Of a stretch of 64,000 nt of DNA, positions 58,549-64,000 are shown piece by piece. Source of the DNA: Gelatoporia subvermispora B (lineage: Eukaryota; Basidiomycota; Agaricomycetes; Polyporales; Gelatoporiaceae); NCBI GenBank assembly GCA_000320605.2, contig KB445792.1, positions 625,581-689,580 of the forward strand, read 5' to 3'. The position numbers and the translations under genes are program-made. Within the stretch, counting starts at the first letter, position 1; each line of letters starts with the position of its first letter. The notes below the pieces were generated by a model. The model saw only the letters and a program-made list of their open reading frames with translations, was not told the DNA's origin and searched no databases.

Positions 58549-60276
58549 ATGGCCAAGAAGAAAGGCCCGCCGTATAACGACGACCCGGGGTGCACGTATA
58601 TTGTCATCTGCGACCCATGGCCGGGGAACAAGTTCGGCAAGGACCGCGATAGATTCTACTATGACTGCCTGGGCACATGGGTCTACTTCATGTTGAACAA
58701 GAAGTACCACGTCGAGTATATCTACACTGTCAACACGGTATGTCGGCACCCGCCCGCGTTTCTCTGCGACATAGCGCGACATCGACGGTGCTCTCATAGC
58801 GAGCGGACGTGATCGTCCAGCTGCCCGAGAGCATAGACGTCACCCCCATCCTCGGTGCACACAAGTGGCGCAGCTTCCTGTCGCATTGGGGCAACCGGAG
58901 GGACTTGGACCGCGTCTCGTACGTCTTCGAGTACAAATACCGCGACCAAGGACAGCCTGAGAGCCGTATGTCGCGCACATTATCTGAGCCCGCCCCGTCT
59001 TACTGAGCAGCACAGACAACTGGCTCGCACACGAGCCTACGAGAAAAGAGCCTCCCGCAGAGCTCCGTTTCCCGGTGAGGCACCCATACCCGCGTCCCAG
59101 CTGGGCTTCTCCGGCAGGCAGATCCTGTAAAGACCTTGCCCGGCAATTGCCTAGCACTCGTCAGAGGACGCCGACACCTCCCCCGCCGCCTCCGCCTCCG
59201 GACAGTGTAAGCGTTATCTTCGAAAATGATGAACGGCCTTTGTTCACAATGCATGTGGCGCGGTGTACAGAGTGGATTTGAGCCTTACGAGCAACCATCG
59301 CATTATCCCACTGCGCGAGACGCCACGGAAGATGACGCATCGAAAGACGATATCGCCAAAGATGTATATGTCGAGAAAGTCAAGACTGAGATTGAATCAC
59401 AACGTCTGTCTCTGTCGAATATCCCGGACATGATGTGACAGCTCACAATGGAAGCAGCACCACTCTTCAAAACGAAACTTGATCCATATGAAGAAGGTGC
59501 GCCGGCAGAAATGGAATGTGGTCGATGGACTAACATCCTGGATCACAGAGGAAGCCGCGCTCGATTTCGTCAAACAGGAGCCAGCTGATATCCCGCTCAC
59601 TAATGCACCGCTCGTGAAGCAAGAAACAGTGGATGTCCACGTCAAAGCCGAGGCGGTTGAAACTAAAGTACCTGACCCTGAACCGCCAGGTAGTGCACAA
59701 ATTGTGTTTTCCGTGCAACACTTCCCAATCCCGCTTTCTTGCAGCCCCTTCAGGTCGAATGCTAGCCATGTTCGCGGCATTGACACAAGTGAACGTTCTA
59801 CAGGGTGCGCACCACCCGCGCTTGATACTGGTGCTCTCAGGTGACAAAACAGTTCACACAGAAGCGTCAACTTCCGTTGTTCAGCCAGAAATGCCAGAAC
59901 CAGTCACCGTCTCCGAACCCCAGTATCCTGCCAACCCTCCCGACCTACAAAGTCAGTACATACACTATGCACCCCGCTCTCATTCTTGATGATCATGTTG
60001 GACGATATAGGTAATGCCGCTATACGAGTCAAACCTGAACCTGAAGAGGCGGTTCTACCACCCGCCAGTCAACCAACGCCGCCCCGGCCTCAGGCAATGC
60101 GTACATCAGATCCCCGCACACGCGACCCTAGATTTGCTCATAAACAAGGTGCTACTCTTTACCGCGGTCTCGCGATGTGAACTGACGGGAAATGTGTGGT
60201 AGGCCAACCAAAGCGAGTCAAGGAGGAAGAAGACGAAGCTGTTCTGAAGCGAGTGAAGATGGAGCCGCGTGATTGA
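58549..60276 (+). CDS. Orphan protein with seven VKxE (SUMO-consensus-like) motifs
   Basis: Nine exons: 58549-58737, 58800-58965, 59016-59206, 59271-59403, 59458-59496, 59549-59689, 59745-59951, 60011-60148, 60203-60276; 425 aa. Residues 1-125 look globular (DPGCTYIVICDPWPGNKFGK, YDCLGTWVYFMLNKKYHVEY, GAHKWRSFLSHWGNRRDLDR, VFEYKYRDQGQPES) and I believe this is a mushroom-type orphan domain. The rest is disordered, with a poly-Pro run near 175 and acidic/Pro-rich stretches. VKxE occurs with lysines at 220, 248, 263, 272, 363, 408 and 420. The C-terminus is KRVKEEEDEAVLKRVKMEPR. Exon 7 contains an optional 87-nt in-frame intron (59754-59840). Splice choices in 59200-60000 are my inference; every phase closes. 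Confidence 0.68.
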
Positions 60277-60458
60277 GCCATTCCTTTCATGAAACTTGGA
60301 TCTTTGTAGGCAAATCATATATTCGAAACCATATATCATGCATGCGCAATTTTGACCCGCCGACGATACACTACGCAGCGTAGTCCACAGCTACCCCGCG
60401 ATGTATGTGACGGGCGGTGGTCGGCACTCCTGCCAACTCACATCTAGCAAGGCCTCAT

Positions 60459-62014
<1,556 letters not shown>

Positions 62015-62622
62015 GTTTTAGAGATAAGTGAGTGACTGAAGAGACAGGTTACAGCTCGGTCTTGAATCGGGTTTGCGAGGATGGACGGGTGAACAGACCA
62101 TCCAATCTAATCTCGTCATAGGCCCACGTGATCAATCTCACTCAACGCCTTCATCTCCGGAACTTTGTAGCATCTTGTGTGCTGGAATGGATCTGTTGAT
62201 AATATCCACGTCGTGCTGTATAGCGGGGTTGGGGTCGATGGCGAGCAGGACCACAGACGGAGAGGGGAATGCATCGCAGAGAAGGAGCACGTGAGGCGGG
62301 GGACGCGTCTAAGACGAATAACTGGCTGGATTGACGCGTCGCAGGAAGCCGAAGTGGTCGAAGTCGGACCAGTCTTCGTCCTCTCCAAGCCGTCCCCGTG
62401 TGGCACAGGCGATCGCCCGTACTCACCCGTACAAAATAGGCTCCCCTCTCCAGTGCGTGTAACATCTCCTTCATGTCTCTCCTCCATCCACCATGTAGAC
62501 CCTCGCTCACTATTCCTTCCCACATAGACCAGGAACTCATTGCAGGAGCACCCACTCCTCCAACGCATACACAATCCACCGCTCGGCCGCGGACCCTGTT
62601 CGCACCGCGGCGTGCACATAGC
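62015..62622. promoter_or_regulatory. Divergent promoter region LYS12 / PTC5
   Basis: 608 bp. The PTC5 frame stays open back to an upstream ATG at 62473, so part of this may be coding. Confidence 0.4.
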
Positions 62623-64000
62623 ATGGTGCAGATCAGACAGGTCGCGAGACCGTTCGCGCTCGCCGTCCCCGCCGTCGCGGCATACGCGTACTACCGGCAC
62701 CGTCAATCCCAGCGCGAGACGTTCGACCTCAACGTGTCCCAGCGTGGCCCCGACGGCAAGCGCACGATGTCGAAGATGTCGCTCCCGCTGCTCTCCATGG
62801 ACGAGGTCGACGCGCGCATCCGCCAGAACGCCGTCTTCAAGAGCACGCTACGCCCCAACGGCATCCTCTGGAAGCAGGCCACTGCCACCCTCAACGCGAA
62901 TGATCCCATTGAGGACGCGAACGCGAGTGCGATAGTCGAGCGCGATCCTACCCCAAATGCGCCGCAAGGCGACTTTCTCTTCTACACAGTCATGGACGGT
63001 CACGCCGGTTATCAGACCTCCCAATTACTCGCCAAAACCCTTATACCCGCAGTGGGCCTTGAACTGTCCAGTCTTGTAAAGCAACCCACAGACAAGCAGT
63101 CTGAAGGCGGAATAATGCAGCGACTCAAGTCTTACATCTGGTCAGGTACTCCCTCTTCAGTGTCGCCAGACGCAGACCCCGAGGTCGTCTCCTCCGCCAT
63201 CAAGCGCGCATTTACACGGTTAGACTGGGAATTGATTAACGCGCCCCTCCGGATCCTGGCTGAGCACATAGACAAGGCTGCACTAGACAAGAAGGATATC
63301 CCGGACCTCAGTCAGCACCCTATGGGAATGACGACAATGCTTCCTGCGATGTCAGGTACGTCATCGAAACATTTGACTAGTGCATAATCCGGACGGTTGT
63401 ACTCGGTTCACAGGCAGTTGCGCTCTGATGGCTCTCTTCGACACGGCACGCCACAATCTGTATGTCGCATGCACAGGAGACAGCCGAGCTGTGGCTGGTG
63501 TTTGGGAAGAAAGCGAGGACGGACAAGGCCATTGGCGAGTCGAAGTTCTCACAGAGGACCAAACAGGCAGAAATCCCAAGGAACTTAAACGGCAAGTTCG
63601 TCTCACTATCACCACCTGCCTTCCATCATACTTAGCTGTCATTTCAGGATACAATCGGAACACCCGGCAGACGAAGCAGACACTGCCATCCAGCGCGGAC
63701 GCGTACTCGGAGGTCTCGAGCCCTCCCGCGCATTTGGCGATGCACGCTACAAATGGCCCCGCGAGATCCAGGAATAGTAAGTGCATTATTGCGTCACAAT
63801 TACACTTGGCTTCATCGAACTAAACGGCGTGCCAAAGCCTGAACAGGGCATTTTTGGAGGGCAACAACAAGCCCATGCGCTCGACGCCGTCCGCGCTCAA
63901 GACGCCGCCCTATGTGACAGCGACCCCGGAGGTCACCCACCGCGAGCTCGCTCTTCCTTCTTCTCCCAATCCAAAGCCGAAGTCCAGCCTCCGCTTCCTC
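62623..64000 (+). CDS. PTC5: Mitochondrial PP2C phosphatase, PTC5-type (3' end outside window)
   Basis: Partial gene; exons seen: 62623-63355, 63414-63591, 63648-63776, 63838-64000 onward. PTC5 dephosphorylates and activates the pyruvate dehydrogenase E1 alpha subunit in the matrix. Seen: a short Arg-bearing leader and membrane helix (PFALAVPAVAAYAYY), FLFYTVMDGHAGYQTSQLLA with metal-binding Asp near residue 125, SAIKRAFTRLDWEL, SCALMALFDTARHNLYVACT, GDSRAVAGVW, and LGGLEPSRAFGDARYKW joined across exon borders, then YLNRAFLEGNNKP. Intron 2 (63592-63647) begins GC. An in-frame ATG at 62473 would add 50 residues and could be the true start. The C-terminal catalytic motifs lie beyond 64000. Confidence 0.9.

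Noticed and set aside
62473..62622. Upstream in-frame ATG for PTC5 as the default start
   Set aside because: The added 50 residues are Pro/Ser/Thr-rich without a clear presequence, whereas the ATG at 62623 starts a short basic leader directly before the membrane helix. Kept only as an alternative.

Overview
This looks like nuclear DNA from a filamentous basidiomycete, most likely an Agaricomycete of the polypore type (the rank is my inference). The evidence is dense GC-rich genes split by many 45-90 nt introns with GT(R)NGT donors and YAG acceptors, plus fungal-only genes (LYS12, GPC1, ALE1, KCS1, FHL1-type forkhead) beside orphan families of the kind common in mushrooms. I built spliced models by hand. 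Every complete model closes to a multiple of three with no internal stop, which is the main support for the exon borders. No rRNA, tRNA, CRISPR array or intact transposon was found.

Layout. 0-5 kb: MPO1 (-) and SEC22 (+), then a low-complexity Pro/Tyr/Gly-rich orphan (+). 5-16 kb: RAT1 exoribonuclease (-), eIF2B delta GCD2 (+), mitochondrial fission factor MTFP1 (-), and an FHA-forkhead transcription factor (+). 16-25 kb: KCS1 inositol-hexakisphosphate kinase (+), the divergent mitochondrial pair QCR9 (-) / uS11m (+), and an ABHD4/5-type hydrolase (+). 25-39 kb: a basidiomycete orphan (+), TAD1 tRNA deaminase (+), GPC1 acyltransferase (-), ISU1 Fe-S scaffold (+), PRP31 (-), methylcrotonoyl-CoA carboxylase beta (+), and WDR89 (-). 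39-48 kb is accessory in character: a single-TM orphan, three tandem paralogous four-TM proteins, and an opposing orphan membrane protein with a glycosylatable ectodomain. 49-52 kb: ALE1 MBOAT acyltransferase (+) and an ICMT-type methyltransferase (-). 52.4-57.4 kb has no gene I can defend. 57-64 kb: a 174-residue orphan (+), a 425-residue orphan carrying seven VKxE motifs (+), LYS12 (-), and a PTC5-type mitochondrial PP2C phosphatase (+) cut by the window end.

The genes do not form one pathway. Mitochondrial functions recur (QCR9, uS11m, MTFP1, ISU1, MCC beta, PTC5, LYS12), often as head-to-head pairs less than 700 bp apart, which suggests bidirectional promoters. Lipid and membrane remodelling is the other theme (MPO1, GPC1, ALE1, the ABHD enzyme, SEC22).

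The best candidates for something undescribed are (1) the tandem four-TM trio at 41.8-46.3 kb, which keeps identical intron positions and shares a 19-bp element about 265 bp upstream of two members, and (2) the orphan at 58.5-60.3 kb whose disordered C-terminal half carries a run of SUMO-consensus-like VKxE motifs.
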